Source: Amoebidium appalachense | Lineage: Eukaryota > Ichthyosporea | DNA length: 64,000 nucleotides | Direction of reading: 5' to 3' | Assembly (NCBI GenBank): GCA_963693365.1 | Contig: CAVNZM010000002.1 | Span: 1,798,001-1,862,000 of the forward strand | In this document: positions 38,794 to 56,950 of the stretch, one piece after another | How the letters are laid out: each line of letters opens with the position of its first letter | How positions within the stretch are numbered: position 1 is the first letter of the stretch | The notes under the pieces: generated by a model | The model's input: the letters and a program-made list of their open reading frames with translations, nothing else | The model's database searches: none | What the model was told of the DNA's origin: nothing | Program-made: the position numbers and the translations under genes

Positions 38794-39370
38794 CATGCAA
38801 CAAGCTCTTTATGGCTAAGCAGACGACGTTTGTCCAAGTGTGTGCGCGTTTCATAAGTGCTATAGCTATAATAAGTAATAAATGTGTGGCTATTTACTTT
38901 GCACAGCTACAGCATATGCCTTTCTAGAACAGAAGACTGAGCCACGTGATATTAGAGCCCTAAAAAGGAGTTACACTAATGGGGAGATAAGGAGGCCTGA
39001 TGATGCGGTGGCGGCTCGCAAACTGATTGGCTGCGCCTTTCGAGCCAAATGGCGCTGTGTAAAGCATAAAGTCCTTTTCCAAAAATCGATAATTTGAGAC
39101 TGCGTGAAAATTGGTGGGCGTCTTGAACTACTAAAATATAACTAGTAATCTATGTCTTCTTCATATTTTTAGGAATAAATAAATAATATTACAATATAAT
39201 GCTTTGCTGGTTTTATAGGACGCATATAATTTATAGAAATAATAAACCATGGTATATTCCCATTTGCGATACCAGGTCAATTTTCACATCGAAGCCGATT
39301 TATGTTTGTTACCCAAGCGCGCCGAACTTCAATCGCCGATCGCGCGATCGTTTAGTGACACCACCGCCGG

Positions 39371-39379
39371 TATAAAAAG
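39371..39379 (+). promoter_or_regulatory. TATA box of the orphan plus-strand gene
   Basis: TATAAAAAG in a GC-rich context (CCGCCGG before it), 182 bp upstream of the predicted ATG at 39561. A palindrome, CGATCGCGCGATCG, lies just upstream near 39336-39349. Confidence 0.5.
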
Positions 39380-39560
39380 AGCTGCTTTCGCATAAATCCC
39401 CCCCCGTCATATATTCCTCTGATTGTCAGAGGCGTTCCAAAACCGTAACACTAACGACTCTCCGGTGTTGAAGAGTATTTTTTGCAGCAGGCCATTTCAC
39501 TCTTAAGTTATTATTTTATTATGTGATGCTTTATAAGAAGCAGTAAAAAGCTAACCGAGA

Positions 39561-41517
39561 ATGGAAGCGTTCTCCTCACTGCCTTCCCAGCTGCCTGTTA
39601 GTGGGGTGGTCAAGGACATAGTAGTGAAAACCGAACCCATGGAAGTACCACATGCAGGTAGCGCAGAAGTGGGTATGCCCATGCAACTCTCTGATTCCGC
39701 CATCGCTGAAAACCAAGACGCAAAAATCAATGATGCAGAAACACAAAACAAACAACCAGGTACGGAAGCGTCTTTCTCGCCTTCTTCGCAGATGCCTTGT
39801 GACCTAGTTAACCCTAAGGACGGGGTGGTGGACCCAAAGGAAGGGGTGGTAAAAGAGGAGCCCATGGAAGTACCATGCGCAGACGCAGGCAGTGGTGTCC
39901 CCATGCAACTCTCAGACCCCGCCTCAGCTGAAATTCACGTTCCTGATGTTGCCGTTGCCTGCGAGGCAACCGGTGTCGAGGCGCAAAGTGTTCCTGTCCT
40001 TGACGTAACGAGGCCATATGACTTTCTCAACCAGCTTCCAAAGAAAGAGGTAAGGAGGTTTGCTAAGAGGTTAAGTGTGGTGTTGAGTTGGGTAAGTGTG
40101 AGGTTCGAGCACACGATGTTAAATTGAGCACTCTCTTGGGTTGGGTAGGGCATCTCGTGCGGTTGATGTGGGTTTTTCATGGAATGAAGAGTGTTTATAA
40201 GGCAACAAGTCAGACTGGTGTGTGTGTGGTTCTGTTGTGTGGCTCTGTAATAGCGGAAAGGTTGTACTTTCTGTTTGTGATTTCATAGTACCTTCTGCTG
40301 TCCAGCAACAGAGGAAAATGTTACTTCTTTTTCTGCCTGTAATCCAATTGCATGGTGTTTCTGACTTCTTCATGATGCACAGTCCCTTCTAGCGAATAAA
40401 GGCAGAAGAGATGGAAATACACCTTGCACCGTGTAGATCATAATATAGAATCCTCGAAGAGCTCCCAGCGCACACGTTATTGTTAGGAATTCGGATATTT
40501 CCTTTCGTCAAAAATGTCTTAGTCACACATCCTGTCCGAGGCGAAGTCTCTTTTTGCTATGCTATTCTGCTGTTCCATACTGCACACTTACACAAAATCC
40601 CTCCATCTTTCGTTTGCTGTTTGCAGGGCCTTTACGAGGAACTCAGACTGCCTCCCGCACAAGAATATTCTACGCTTTTGGACGAACCGTTTTATGTTTG
40701 GACTGTCAAAGAAACAACCACAGTCACCGTACAACCGGACGGAACGGCTGTTCTGACGGAGATAAGAGACGGGAAAACGATTGAGAGAACCCTGCAAAAA
40801 CATGAAATCAGCGAGCAGCTTGGGATTGTTAGAAGTTTCGTGCGTAGGAGGGGGACGCCAAACCATGTGGATCGATACTGCAAGACACCCGGGAAGAGAT
40901 TGAGGAGCCGTGTTGAGGCTCTGTCTCATCTATTCAACATTCAGTTTGTGGCGCTGTCAAAGGCGCTGGACTCCCTTACTGCGGCACAGGTTGAGCTGCT
41001 GTGTAAGTACTGTGTGCACTGTATGTTGGCAGCTGTCCAATGTGAATCTGATGGTGGGAGGATTTTTTTACCCTAACTTGGAGTGTGTTTGTTTACGAAA
41101 GAGGGAAGGATGATGTGTTGAAATGAAGGGGAAGTGCAAGGGTTATTAAAACATGTTTTTGGTGGTGCTTGATTGTCCGACCATGCCGCAGACTGAATGT
41201 GCTTGTAGGGTATGCGTTTTTCGCACGTGAATGAGCCGTTGGGTGCACCTCTTTATAGTCCCACATTGCCCTTATACACACTCTCACACCACGTTCCCAA
41301 TGTGCTTAGCGTTTGAAGTAACCCTGGTTTTCATGTCTTATTCTTGCGATTCCTGGCCATCTAGCTGTTACTAACATCACCCTACTCAGACATGCAACCC
41401 AACCACGTTGGGCTGTCTGTGGCGGGTCATCTGTTCAGCTGTGAGAGCTTTGTGCTCAAAACGGACGAAAGACGGTGGAGTGAACCTCTTACGAAGAAAT
41501 CCGGTATGCCCCCCCCA

Positions 41518-41574
<57 letters not shown>

Positions 41575-41924
41575 CTCCTCCTTTCCCTTCCTTCCCTCCT
41601 GGCCTCGGTACGCTCCCACTCTCTCTCTCTCCCTTGGACAACACTGGTAGACCTGAGTATTTTTAAGGGCTGATGTGCCATGGGCTTTAAGCATGTGGTC
41701 GCTTAACTTAATACGTAGTTAACATCTGGTACAAATGAGGTTCCTAACTTTAGTTGTGGCGCTATAGAGATGAGTTGTTTACGTCATGTTTTCTTTGTGT
41801 GTGCAGGCAGATATGAATGAATACTCTCCTTATTGTCTGCATGGTGGAGATTATTTGACCCCAAGTGTGTTGTTTGTAGCCAGATTTTTCACCATGAGTT
41901 ATCGGTTTTTTGTTAACATATATA

Positions 41925-41982
<58 letters not shown>

Positions 41983-44110
41983 AAAAAAAAAGAAAAAAAC
42001 GAACGAACAAACAAACAAAAAAAAAAAAACGAAAACAATATGTTAATAAGAAAACTTTGAAACTTCAATTAATGAAGATACATACTCACAATTCTTTCTC
42101 TGCATTCGAAGCGGTGTGTCCTTCTCGACTATGTTCTTAGCTCTCTATTGTTGTTTGTTTGGGAGGTTCTGAATACTCTATTGTTGTTTGTTGGGGGGGG
42201 TTAACAACAAAGTAGTCAACAAAGTATGTCGATGAAAACAAACCTCTTGCAAGATCAGTGCGTGTGTTCCTCCTTTTTCTTCCTCGTCTTCTTCTTTGTT
42301 CTTCGTTCTTCTTCTTCTTCCTGTTTTTTTTTCTTCGTTCTTCGTTCTTCTTCTTCTTCCTGTTTTTTTTTAGCAAGACGTTCTTCTTCTTCTTCCTGTT
42401 TTTTTTTTATCAAGAAAGCATCCAGGACGTTGTCCCGTGGTACTAATTTTTAAGGTACGGGTGTTTAAGACGTTCACATAAATGACACCGAACACTTCTA
42501 TACTCTTCTCCACAGCAAATCAAGCTGCCACACAAGACTTGGGCACGGTTCAGCCAATAGCCGTCAGCGATCCAATGGATTTGGGCCAATGGGAACAGGG
42601 CGAGGTACTCGAGGAAGACTCGCTGGACGGCCTTCGCCCTACCCCAGCGTTTCCGTATCCAACCGGATCGGGTCAAGTTCCACACGACTCGAACCGTGTT
42701 TGGCGGCCCGTTCAATTCAGCAATCCCAGCAGTGCAACGGGTAACGCACACTGTCCACCGTTCGTGACCAGTTACCAACCTGGGTTTCCTGCCCAGTCCG
42801 CAAATTTGAATATTGCGCCATTAGGGTTCACGGTGCCAAGCAATACGATACCTGCACGCCGCATGCCTGAGGGTTCCACCAGCCAGAATCCGATCGTTTT
42901 GGATGATACGACACCTTTCCCCCAGCGTACACATCCCCAGCAACCTCCACAGGTAACGGTGGGACGTAACGGCATGTTTCCGTGGGCTAGTGCTGGTGTT
43001 CCCTTCAAACAGACACCCGCCACCACGTCGGTTCGTATGGCGCTTCGGCCCATCCAACCTGCATCCCCTACGAATACAAATGGGTTGATCGATCGGCGGC
43101 GCTCTATGTCTTCGCCACTTGTTCAGGCAGCGAAAGTGCAATCACAATCGTGGGGCTCAAATTTCCAATCGCAATCGAGCACACAGCCCATGATCGGCAT
43201 CGCAAATCACCAGCCCATGTTTCAATGGCAGGGATCTCTCCCCCAGCCGGTGGCCCAATCATCCACAGCCAATGCCTTCCAAACCGCTCACAGTAATGCC
43301 TTTTCTGGCAATATGCCGGCATTCCCCCAATCACAAACCACCCAGGCCACACCTTACGGATACCCCAGCACCCAGGGTGGATATCGGGCGGAATTTAACA
43401 ACACTCAAGCATCGGTTTCCCGCCCTGCACTTCAAGCGGACATTGCAAACCTTGGGCGGGCTCCCGGTGTCGGTATGGGCCAGTCGCAGTCGGCATTTAC
43501 ACAGATGATGAATTCGCAAATACGCGGCAATGTCAACAGCAATACTTACGACACAAACAACAACACACGTAACATGAACAGCTACACAAACAACATGAAC
43601 GGCAGTGCAAACAACAACATCTATGGCAACGCAAACAACACGCGCAATGACCAGCAATGGCGGGCGCCCTCTGATTCTATCAGAGCACTACTCATGTATC
43701 CCTACGCCAACACCAACATCACCGCCGCCACCCAAAACCAACAATCTGCATTCCACAATCCTCGATCAACACACACCCTGTCGGGGAATAACACGGGCCC
43801 TACGAGGGTCATTCGTAGCATGTCGTCCGAAAATACACTTTCAGGCCAAGCCAACACGCAACGGGCCAACCGACCCGAACCGTACCCGAAGCGTCCCCCT
43901 AGCCCCCCGTGCAACCTTGGAATCGCACACACCCCTACTATGGTTTCCGTGGAGAATGCCGGGGCTCAGAGTTCAGACGTTACGAAGTCCGATGAAGCGC
44001 TCGTTCGAGAATTACTTTGTAATGCGGGCTTACCCATGTCGGCGCTGGCCGCGGGTGGGGCCAATCAGAGTAACCCGTGGAGTGCCATTGCGGTCAAGCC
44101 TGAGCTGTAG
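39561..44110 (+). CDS. Orphan protein, likely nuclear, with repeated SUMO-type motifs and a Q/N/S-rich tail, complete
   Basis: Exons 39561-40049, 40627-41002, 41390-41503, 42516-44110; phases 0, 1, 1; 857 residues. Exon 1 holds two copies of a ~30-residue module, VVKTEPMEVP...MPMQLSDSA and VVKEEPMEVP...VPMQLSDPA; both contain the psi-K-x-E sumoylation consensus. Exons 2-3 encode the only globular-looking part (about residues 155-330; EPFYVWTVKETTTVTVQPDG, RSFVRRRGTPNHVDRYCKTP), basic and free of low complexity. Exon 4 is a 530-residue disordered region rich in Gln, Asn, Ser, Pro, with N-rich repeats (NMNSYTNNMNGSANNN); it closes with a short hydrophobic helix (ALVRELLCNAGLPMSALAAG) and a final VKPEL, again psi-K-x-E. 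I recognise no family; a transcriptional co-regulator is a reasonable guess from composition alone. Confidence 0.85.
41511..42415 (+). repeat. Low-complexity intron 3 of the orphan gene
   Basis: (CA)n 41520-41571, C tract 41928-41972 followed by A tract, and a triplicated TTCTTCTTCTTCCTG + T tract between 42297 and 42412. The last forms an unusually long pyrimidine tract ahead of the exon 4 acceptor (CTTCTCCACAG). Confidence 0.85.
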
Positions 44111-44982
44111 TTCTTTTCTTTTCTTGTTTTCTTTTATTGTTTATTTTGGGGTTTGTTGGGTAGGGTAGGAACTTCTAAGGTGATGTAGTTTGGTGGAGGG
44201 AATAGTCACCCCAAGCACACCCATCTCTCTGTGCCACCAATCGCCCAATAGCAGACATGCATACACATACACACAGGCACACACAAGAAAAGGCATACAC
44301 ACACGCGCGCAATAGACTAAGTCGTCTTGTTTGGTCTCGTTTTGTCTTTTGCTCAAGCTGTCAAGCCCGACAGCTCACTTCCTCCTTTTACCACTGATAT
44401 AGCACATTCGATCATGCCTTTTGATAGGCTTGTAAATAGTTAGACCGGTTTCCTTTCCCCCCCACGACTTTGTTTAACACTTGTTTCCAACAAAAAAGCG
44501 TGTTAGCTAGGGTGAAAATACTTCTGGATGATTAATTATCACGGGGATGTTTTCTTATACTCCCGTAGTCTTGTGAAAATATTGTCCGTCTTCGTTTTTC
44601 CGCCATTGTATGACTTTTCTGCTTGCTTGTTGAATCAACTGGTTAGACGGGGTACTGCTCTACCCTCTTTGACCACCGCTGTGTGCGTTGAAGAGCGGAA
44701 AACAAAATGTACGTCCTAGCAAATCACAGCATCCAGGGTCTGATTTGCTTTTCAAGTTCCTTTTTACCCATTTAGGACAATTTGTATTGCAATATGAATG
44801 CCCACTGCCAGGCCGAGTTGGTGGATGCGGACTTAGTCTCGAACGACAATAAAAACACAAACGTATGTACAACATGGTGTGAAGTTCGACATTTAATTAT
44901 AGATCGCAATGAAGGTCGTTGCCCCTCTCCCTCCCCCCCTCCTTCCCCCCCTTCCCCCTATTAAAAATTTTTGAATTTGAAA

Positions 44983-45018
<36 letters not shown>

Positions 45019-45339
45019 AGTTTATATCGACGTCCGCCCTGGTGGTATCCCCCTCCTGGGGGTGGGTGGCCCCTCCCCCCCTTTCCCAAGGTAGCCGCAC
45101 GGGTGGGTGGGTACCCCCCCGGTCCACCCCCCCCCCCACCCCCCTACTCACCGGCGTGGCTGGGGTGAATACCCTGGGCAAAGTGTGTGCAAATAGTTAG
45201 GATTGTTTAAAGGTGTGTTAGCTTAGCTATTAATACCGGAGCACCCTAGCTAGAGTACTGTCGGTGCTGGGTGGAAGACGGTAGTTCGCCCTGAAGGCCC
45301 AAGAGGTCCCTCCGGGAACAAATTTAAAACGGGATAAAA

Positions 45340-45379
<40 letters not shown>

Positions 45380-45405
45380 CCAAAGGTAGCCGCATGGGTG
45401 GGTGG

Positions 45406-45446
<41 letters not shown>

Positions 45447-45673
45447 TCTCCCAACCCACCTGGCCCCCCTTCTTTCCAACCGCGCATGTGCGTGATCATG
45501 GCCAGAGTCTCTTTTCCACCCAGCAAAGTTGTACTACATGTATTCGTTACTTTTTTTTTTTTTTTTTTTTTTTTTGAGGAATTGCTTCCGTTTTGGCCAC
45601 TGATGCATATATCCCCCCCTCCCCCCCCCCTCCCCCCCCCTCCCCCCCCTCCCCCTCGTCCCCCTTCCCGTGT

Positions 45674-45737
<64 letters not shown>

Positions 45738-45882
45738 TTCCCACCCCTTCGTGCTGATGCTCTTCTCCTGCCGGATGCAATGCTCATGGTGAGTTGTTTG
45801 CAAGGAGATCTGCTTTGTGTTGTCCGCGGCAAATGTGTACTATATGCTCCATAACATTTTATATAGCTGACGACCCCCCCCC

Positions 45883-45916
<34 letters not shown>

Positions 45917-46882
45917 CGGTCCCTACTGCCTCATTCACCCCCCCCCCTCCCCCCCCCCCCCCCCCCCCCCCCCCCCCGCGGTCCCTACTGCCTCATTCAC
46001 CCCCCCCCCCCCCACCACCACCACCACCCTTCCCTCCCCCTCAGATCATTTTCTAACGACCCCTTCCCCCTCCCCTCCTCCCCCCGCCCCCCGGCCCATC
46101 CCGCCTCCACAGCACTCACCTCCCTCCCCCCCTCCCCTCCCCCCACCCTCCGTCGCCCTGCTCATTTACACAAGTAAAATGCACGTGCACATGCGCCCGC
46201 AAGCGCGCACACACACACACACACAAACACACACACAAACACACACACACACACACACACATGCGACGGTCAATTATTTCTAACAAGCTTATGAATTATT
46301 GGGGGCAAGCTTATTATGCTAGCCATGCAGTGTTCGTGTGCCTCATGATCTGTATCAGTGTGGCGGGGAATGTTTGTTTATGTACGTAGTTTGGGTGAGT
46401 GTACATGATTGTTCATGTCGGGTGCTCATCGCTGGTCAAAGTTTGTGCGCCTGGTGTGCGTGTGGTACATACGGGTGCAACTACTTGTGAGTTAGATACG
46501 TGTGAAAGTCATGTGCGTGTGTGTGCCCACGGTGGGGCGACTCGCAACGAGTGCGAAGAGGAGGGGGGGCGGGGAGGGGGGGGCCCTCCCCCTCCCCCAA
46601 CACATACACAAACACATGTACACACACACACATGCATGCGCATGCACATGTGCACAGTCCCTAGTACACACACACACGTACACGCACGCACGCACACACA
46701 CACAGACACACATGCACAACTAAACACGGACACACACTCGAGCTCTCACAAGCACTCACACATAATGATTGTGTAAACACACAAACGTACACACTGACAA
46801 GCTCACACGTGCGCACATACTCGCACATACATGCCAGCGCAACGTTTTGGTGCGTGCTCCCGGACGGGCGACACAGGGGTGT

Positions 46883-46939
<57 letters not shown>

Positions 46940-47591
46940 AAGGGGGGGGGGAGGGGGGGGATGGAGGGAGGGCTCGGTATAAAGGGCAGTGTGGTTGCCT
47001 ATGATAGTACTCTAATGTAAGGTTTATTCCAAAAATGTCAAAGTTGTACTTGCAACATGTACTTTATTTCAAGACACTAAGAGAAAAGATCCATATCATT
47101 CAGATTAGAATTGATTGCACACGGGTGCATTCCTGAAGTACGCTTCAAGAAACACAACAAATGGCTCCACACATAAAATTCGCAAAGTACAAACCTGGCT
47201 TTGTAAAACCTGTGCCTAGGCCCACCTATTCGTGTGTGGGACAACATACATATTTCATCTACATATAGGCTCAACCAGAATGTTTCGTCTGTTTAAAGGC
47301 CCAGATATTTACCGTTAGACCAAACGTGCCAATATTGTGGGGTGCCAATGCCATGCCATAGAGATTTACTATCAAACATGTGCCCTTATCCCACCACCAA
47401 CTGCCATATTCCAATATCACTACAGATAGAAGTGGCGCGAAAACATGAGCAAAGAAGAAAAAGAGAACGCACAACCGAAAAAAAGACTGCCAATGTTGAG
47501 AGTCACTATAGAAACACCACATGCCACCCTCTCGCACAATCAAAAACACCATCCACCTACGAGCCACACACCGTATTCCCATCAAATGATT

Positions 47592-47668
<77 letters not shown>

Positions 47669-47715
47669 GTATTCCCCATCATATCATTTGCCCCCCCCCC
47701 CCCCCAAAAAAAAAA

Positions 47716-47795
<80 letters not shown>

Positions 47796-47808
47796 CACCC
47801 ACCCACTT
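44111..47808. other. Convergent intergenic region between the orphan gene and the MBD gene
   Basis: Ordinary sequence at 44111-44930, 46270-46560 and 47000-47590 without supported exons. Tracts: G 44982-45017, C 45343-45376 and 45410-45444, T 45550-45575, (CA)n 45676-45733, C 45877-46012. GGTAGCCGCA(C/T)GGGTGGGTGGGT is repeated at about 45091 and 45385; GCGGTCCCTACTGCCTCATT is repeated at about 45916 and 45978, each between C tracts. 45820-45860 resembles the short-repeat head in reverse. Confidence 0.55.
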
Positions 47809-52699
<4,891 letters not shown>

Positions 52700-54590
52700 T
52701 TTACCAAGAGAACAAAGTGGATAAAAAAAACAAAAAAAATATAGACTGAAAACCCAATAAAATGCGTATGTTTCGATTCTCAAAATAAACACGCGGACAA
52801 GTTGTCACGGTGTTAGTTGGGACTACAAGAACATCACCTTGCCCCTTTTCAGCCCGAATTCGAAGAGAAAAGAGGAAGATGACAACAAAACATCTACCGT
52901 AAGCTAACAAAACGAGGTTCCTATCAGCCTAATCAAGGTGACGTTATAACAAGGGAACATATCAATAAAAGTTGAACTCTTTTCGGCCTCCCTATCTTTC
53001 CGAAACTTTGTGACCACAGGCAGCTTGATATGGCAGTTCTAATATGGTAAGCCCGGTTGCAAGCGGCAACATTGGCACATTTAGGTGATGCGCTCCCACC
53101 CAATCGCATTACTCAAATCTGTCCATTAAAAACTTAAAAGCTACTTTCAACACATTTGATTGGCTTCAAAGCGTTTTACCCCCTTTGAAAACAAGCAATT
53201 AGGGCCAAAAACAGTAGACCATCCAACTTCAACTTAGTAAACGCCGAAACCTGACTCGTGATTTAGGGTTTACAAGGTGCTCTCTATGACAAACCTTTTC
53301 TCTTAATTTCGGGACGCTGTGCAACTTTTTTTCCAAAGCACATACATTCAAAAAAAGTAGTTATAGTATTGAAGCTTTCCGAAATCAAAGAATTTATGCG
53401 CTATCGAAGTTATTGGTAAGCTGAAAAATCATAAACCTGATTTAAAGCTAGTACTGTTTGACTTACACTCCTCCGCATAAGTTTATGAAACATTCGTGAT
53501 AGTCTACGAATAAGAAGCCGCAATGTCCACCAGCATCATAACGGTTTGCTGAATACTTGTATATCAATTAAATAAAGCGTTAATAAACTTCGCCTGCTGA
53601 TAAATTGATGTTTAAAATAAATGTTATTAGGCGTTATTATAGGCGTTATTAGGCGTTTTTTTTAAGCTGCTCTCTATTCCATTTCTCGTTTATTAATAAT
53701 TGTTTTCCAAAGGACGTGCTTGGAATGCTGCTAAATTTTAGTACTCACCGGATGTGAATCACGGAGCCAATCACAAGCGGGTCTGCCTCGGGATACTTTC
53801 GGCAGCCGGCATGTCGCCGTGGCTCAGGAATGCGTTTCCCAGACCAATCATTTGAATCAACTACTTACCATATATAATAAGTCCTATTAAGCTGACAGGT
53901 CATCAGTAAGACATAAGAGTATAACCGCTGAGCGTTCAAACATTTTTTGCGTAACCTGAACATAGCACCCTGTTATTGGCTATTTGTCACGTTTTCGAAG
54001 ACTTGGAGGGCTAGGATGCAATCTAGGATCAATAGTAAGGACAAAGTTGCACTGAGTTACATACAATATGTATATTGATTATGATAATATTAGCTTTCAC
54101 CTCCTTTTTCAAGTAAGCCAAGTTTTCTTTTCATAATAAACAAAAACAAAAGTGTTACAGGTTCTTCCAAACCCTATCCGGACGGGGGGCGTAAGCGTGT
54201 AAGCTGGCCTCGCGAAGATATAGGGGGTACTCGTTATTTTTTTTTGAGTCTCCACGTTACGGTCCAAGGATATACAAAGCATTATAGTTGATTAAAATAA
54301 TATAATATTCATCCTTTTTATTCGAGGCATGGTGTTGCCGGTTTTGCAATGGTGTTCTTTGGCTAATTAGTAATTACCTAACCTTGGCACAGTTGGCATA
54401 TAAAGCTGAAAAAATTGGATTTGTTTTTGAAAGCGCCGATCCGAGGAGAACTGACCCGGCGGAGAAGACCGTGATATGATGGCCGGTCAGTGACAGATGC
54501 CTTGGTGCACGCTATCAGCAATAATAGCGTAAGAATACCAATTAAATATATCATGTTATTTATTTATTCATCTCTATATTGATAATCCGC
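52700..54590. other. AT-rich unique DNA upstream of the MBD gene
   Basis: About 1.9 kb almost free of microsatellites, unlike the rest of the window. It contains a small GTTATTAGGC / GTTATTATAGGC repeat at 53626-53660. I found no exon, RNA gene or transposon border. The MBD promoter presumably lies in its first few hundred bases. Confidence 0.5.
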
Positions 54591-54955
54591 ATAACCGGAC
54601 AAATCTGTCCTAATTAATGGCTAAAAAGGACAAAAGTGTCCTATCTTTTTCGGCGGCGTCGCTAGCGTTGTTTTCGCTAGGAAACACCCCACAAGCTGGG
54701 TATGGCCAATGAGGTCTAGTATTTTCCTGCCTTTTTTGTCTTTATAGGAAACCAATAGGACTGCAGGGTGAGTAGCTTTTGGCGCGCAAAAGATCATGGG
54801 TGCAACCCGCTTTCCCCCAGTTTTGGGGTGTCCGACTGTCCGATCACGGACACCGTTTGGTTTCCGAACTAAAAGACACCGCACGATTGTTTGCCCGCTA
54901 GAAAACAAAAAGAACAAGGTAGAATTAGAGTAGAAATAGGTGAAAAGAAAAGAAA

Positions 54956-55215
54956 ATGGTTAGGCGTTTAAAGAAAGACCCGAGAGTTTGGGTTTTTCCA
55001 CGCATCTTTGATGGTAAAGTCAGGAACGATGATGAACGTTGGAGTAAAGAGCAGTTTGGTGAAGAATGGGAAACGAAACAGCTCACAGGCACAACTGCTG
55101 CAAGTATTAAAGAACAATAAATGGTTGGTACACATAGACTACGACGGGAAAGTAGAAGAAGTACCACGGAGCGAGATTCGGCTAGTTGTGGGATGTGCGA
55201 AGGCATATATATTCT
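54956..55215 (+). pseudogene. PiggyBac transposase N-terminal remnant (frameshifted)
   Basis: An ATG at 54956 opens MVRRLKKDPRVWVFPRIFDG and runs to EEWETKQLTG; the frame then shifts near 55090 to a segment reading LKNNKWLVHIDYDGKVEEVP and ending SEIRLV. The second part looks like the small beta-rich domain that precedes many protist PiggyBac-like transposases. The stop and frameshift make it non-functional. Confidence 0.4.
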
Positions 55216-55380
55216 TTGTATTGAGGGGAGGGGGGAGGGGGGGGAAGGGGGCGGGGGCTCGCCCTCTCCCTCTCCCATCCCCCCCCATACGTTGGCAGGA
55301 TAAGGATTTCAGCATGCGTGTAGTAACGACGGCAAAGTACGGAAGCAGGAGCTCCCCGTATCACAAAAAACGGAACACAA

Positions 55381-55941
55381 GTGCCCATGCCAAAAGCAGT
55401 GCGCGAATTCTTCACATATTTCAACAGTGCAGACGTACACAACAAACTCCGGCAAGGGAACAGTTCACTCGAGCAGGCATGGGTCCCCCACACACCCTGG
55501 CACCGCACCTTTGCTGGGTTAGTTGGTATGGTGTTTGTAAACACCTACCTGGCCTACAAGCATCTCATTGCAGACGGGAACAAGAATGCACTTTCAAACG
55601 AGCAGTGGCGCGAAAAACTTGCGGGTGAACTTTTCAACAACCCACTTCTACAAGCCGGCAAACAAAGCGCGCGCATACTAAAATCGCTGTCAACAAACAC
55701 CACAACCGCCAAACGAAGCAACCTCTGTCACCCGGTGCTTATCGGTTCCGGCAAGCGGCTCGACTGTGTTATGTGCGCGCGCACGGATCAAAAGGGATAC
55801 AAGCGCAGCAGGGTGAGCTGGATGTGCAGCAGGTGCGGTGTGGCATTGTGCTACAAAAATTCAGATCGCAACTGCTACGAGCAGCACCTGGAAAAGGGGG
55901 TGCCTGTACGCCACCGCAGAACCAAAGAGCAGGAGCAGTAG
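55381..55941 (+). pseudogene. PiggyBac transposase C-terminal part with zinc-ribbon
   Basis: An open 186-residue frame. YFNSADVHNKLRQGNSSLEQ and HRTFAGLVGMVFVNTYLAYK match the C-terminal end of the DDE_Tnp_1_7 (PiggyBac) catalytic domain. It is followed by a Cys-rich tail, CVMCARTD ... WMCSRCGVALCYKN, the C-x2-C / C-x2-C ribbon that binds the transposon ends in this superfamily. The frame is already open upstream of the ATG (APRITKNGTQVP). The catalytic Asp residues lie in the missing part, so it is inactive alone; a short domesticated product is not excluded. Confidence 0.7.
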
Positions 55942-55963
55942 GTGTGAGAGAGAGAGGAGGGGT

Positions 55964-55997
<34 letters not shown>

Positions 55998-56849
55998 ACG
56001 TAAAGTTGCAGACTTTGCAGACTGCTTTGGGTTTGTGATCTCGAGCATACCTTTCGTGGGGTATAAGCTTCCTTTATTTTGTCTTTCTATAATAGAAGGA
56101 ACTGGTACTAGTAGCAACAAGTGTAAAGAAGAACCACGTTTAAAACCTTTTGTACTTACTTTCCTCATTAACTAGCCAGAAAATTGAAGAAAAGTCGTAA
56201 ACATTGTCTTAGAAGTAGAACGGGTGGTAACAGGGACAGTGTGGCTAAGGTTTTCTCGATAAAAGTGCCCTAAGTTGGACCTTAGGTAGGTTGCCTCAGA
56301 ATTAAGATTAGGTGGTCGGGTTTTTTGCATGCGTTAGCCTATATCTCTAGCTAGCAGCACATCGTGGTCTTAGCCGCTCCAGAAACACACACCGAAAGTT
56401 ATTTTAGTTTAAATTAAAATTTAGCGGAAAAACCACGTGTTTTCTTAGAAGGTCGCCAACTTCGATGACCAAATGCGCCCAAGAGATGGCGTCGGAGACC
56501 CTACATGTTATATATGTTACTATGTCGAAATGACGTGAATTTCACGTTTTTCATCTTTTTGAGGCCTGGTTACTATGCAACTGCGCTAGAAATAGCGCGA
56601 TCGTCTAAAAATAGGTTAATTAGGACAAAAGTGTCCGAATAGATCTGTGCGAATTATCAATATAATGCAAGAGTGGAGTCCAAAGCGCCATATATGAATC
56701 GCGAAGCCTAGGCCCTTTCGGCCCTTCTCACTACTCTATTTGCCTGCCACTGAGTGCCTTGGGCGGCATTAGAGCCTCATTGGTCAGGCTCCAGGTCAAC
56801 GGATCCCCCAAAACTTGCTATTGTGGGGCGGGTCGTATGTGTGTAACCA

Positions 56850-56950
56850 TTTTTTTTCTTTCTTTTTTTCTTTTTTTGACTGGATTTATTCGACGGAAAG
56901 ATATGCAAGTATGCACGGCATACTGAGAAGACAATAAAAACTTTTTTTTT
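56850..56950 (-). mobile_element. 5'-truncated LINE 3' tail
   Basis: About 70 bp identical but for one base to the 3' end of the LINE at 58483-58552, including AATAAA and a following (minus-strand) A-rich tail at 56850-56878. Typical dead-on-arrival LINE insertion. Confidence 0.6.

Larger units (their letters stand above)
54595..56637 (+). mobile_element. Decayed PiggyBac-type DNA transposon with terminal inverted repeats
   Basis: Ends: CCGGACAAATCTGTCCTAAT at 54595 and, inverted, CGGACACTTTTGTCCTAATT at 56637; the inverted repeat is ~22 bp with few mismatches and includes TTAATTA. A second inner motif, AGGACAAAAGTGTCC, is at 54628. The interior holds a fragmentary transposase (next entries) and a G tract at 55963-55996. 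Its ~2.0 kb length and the missing catalytic core indicate internal deletion. Flanking TTAA is not obvious outside the repeats. Confidence 0.65.

Noticed and set aside
54621-54917. 98-residue minus-strand frame (PKTGGKRVAPMIFCAPKATH)
   Set aside because: No ATG start, opposite strand to the transposase it overlaps, no recognised family.
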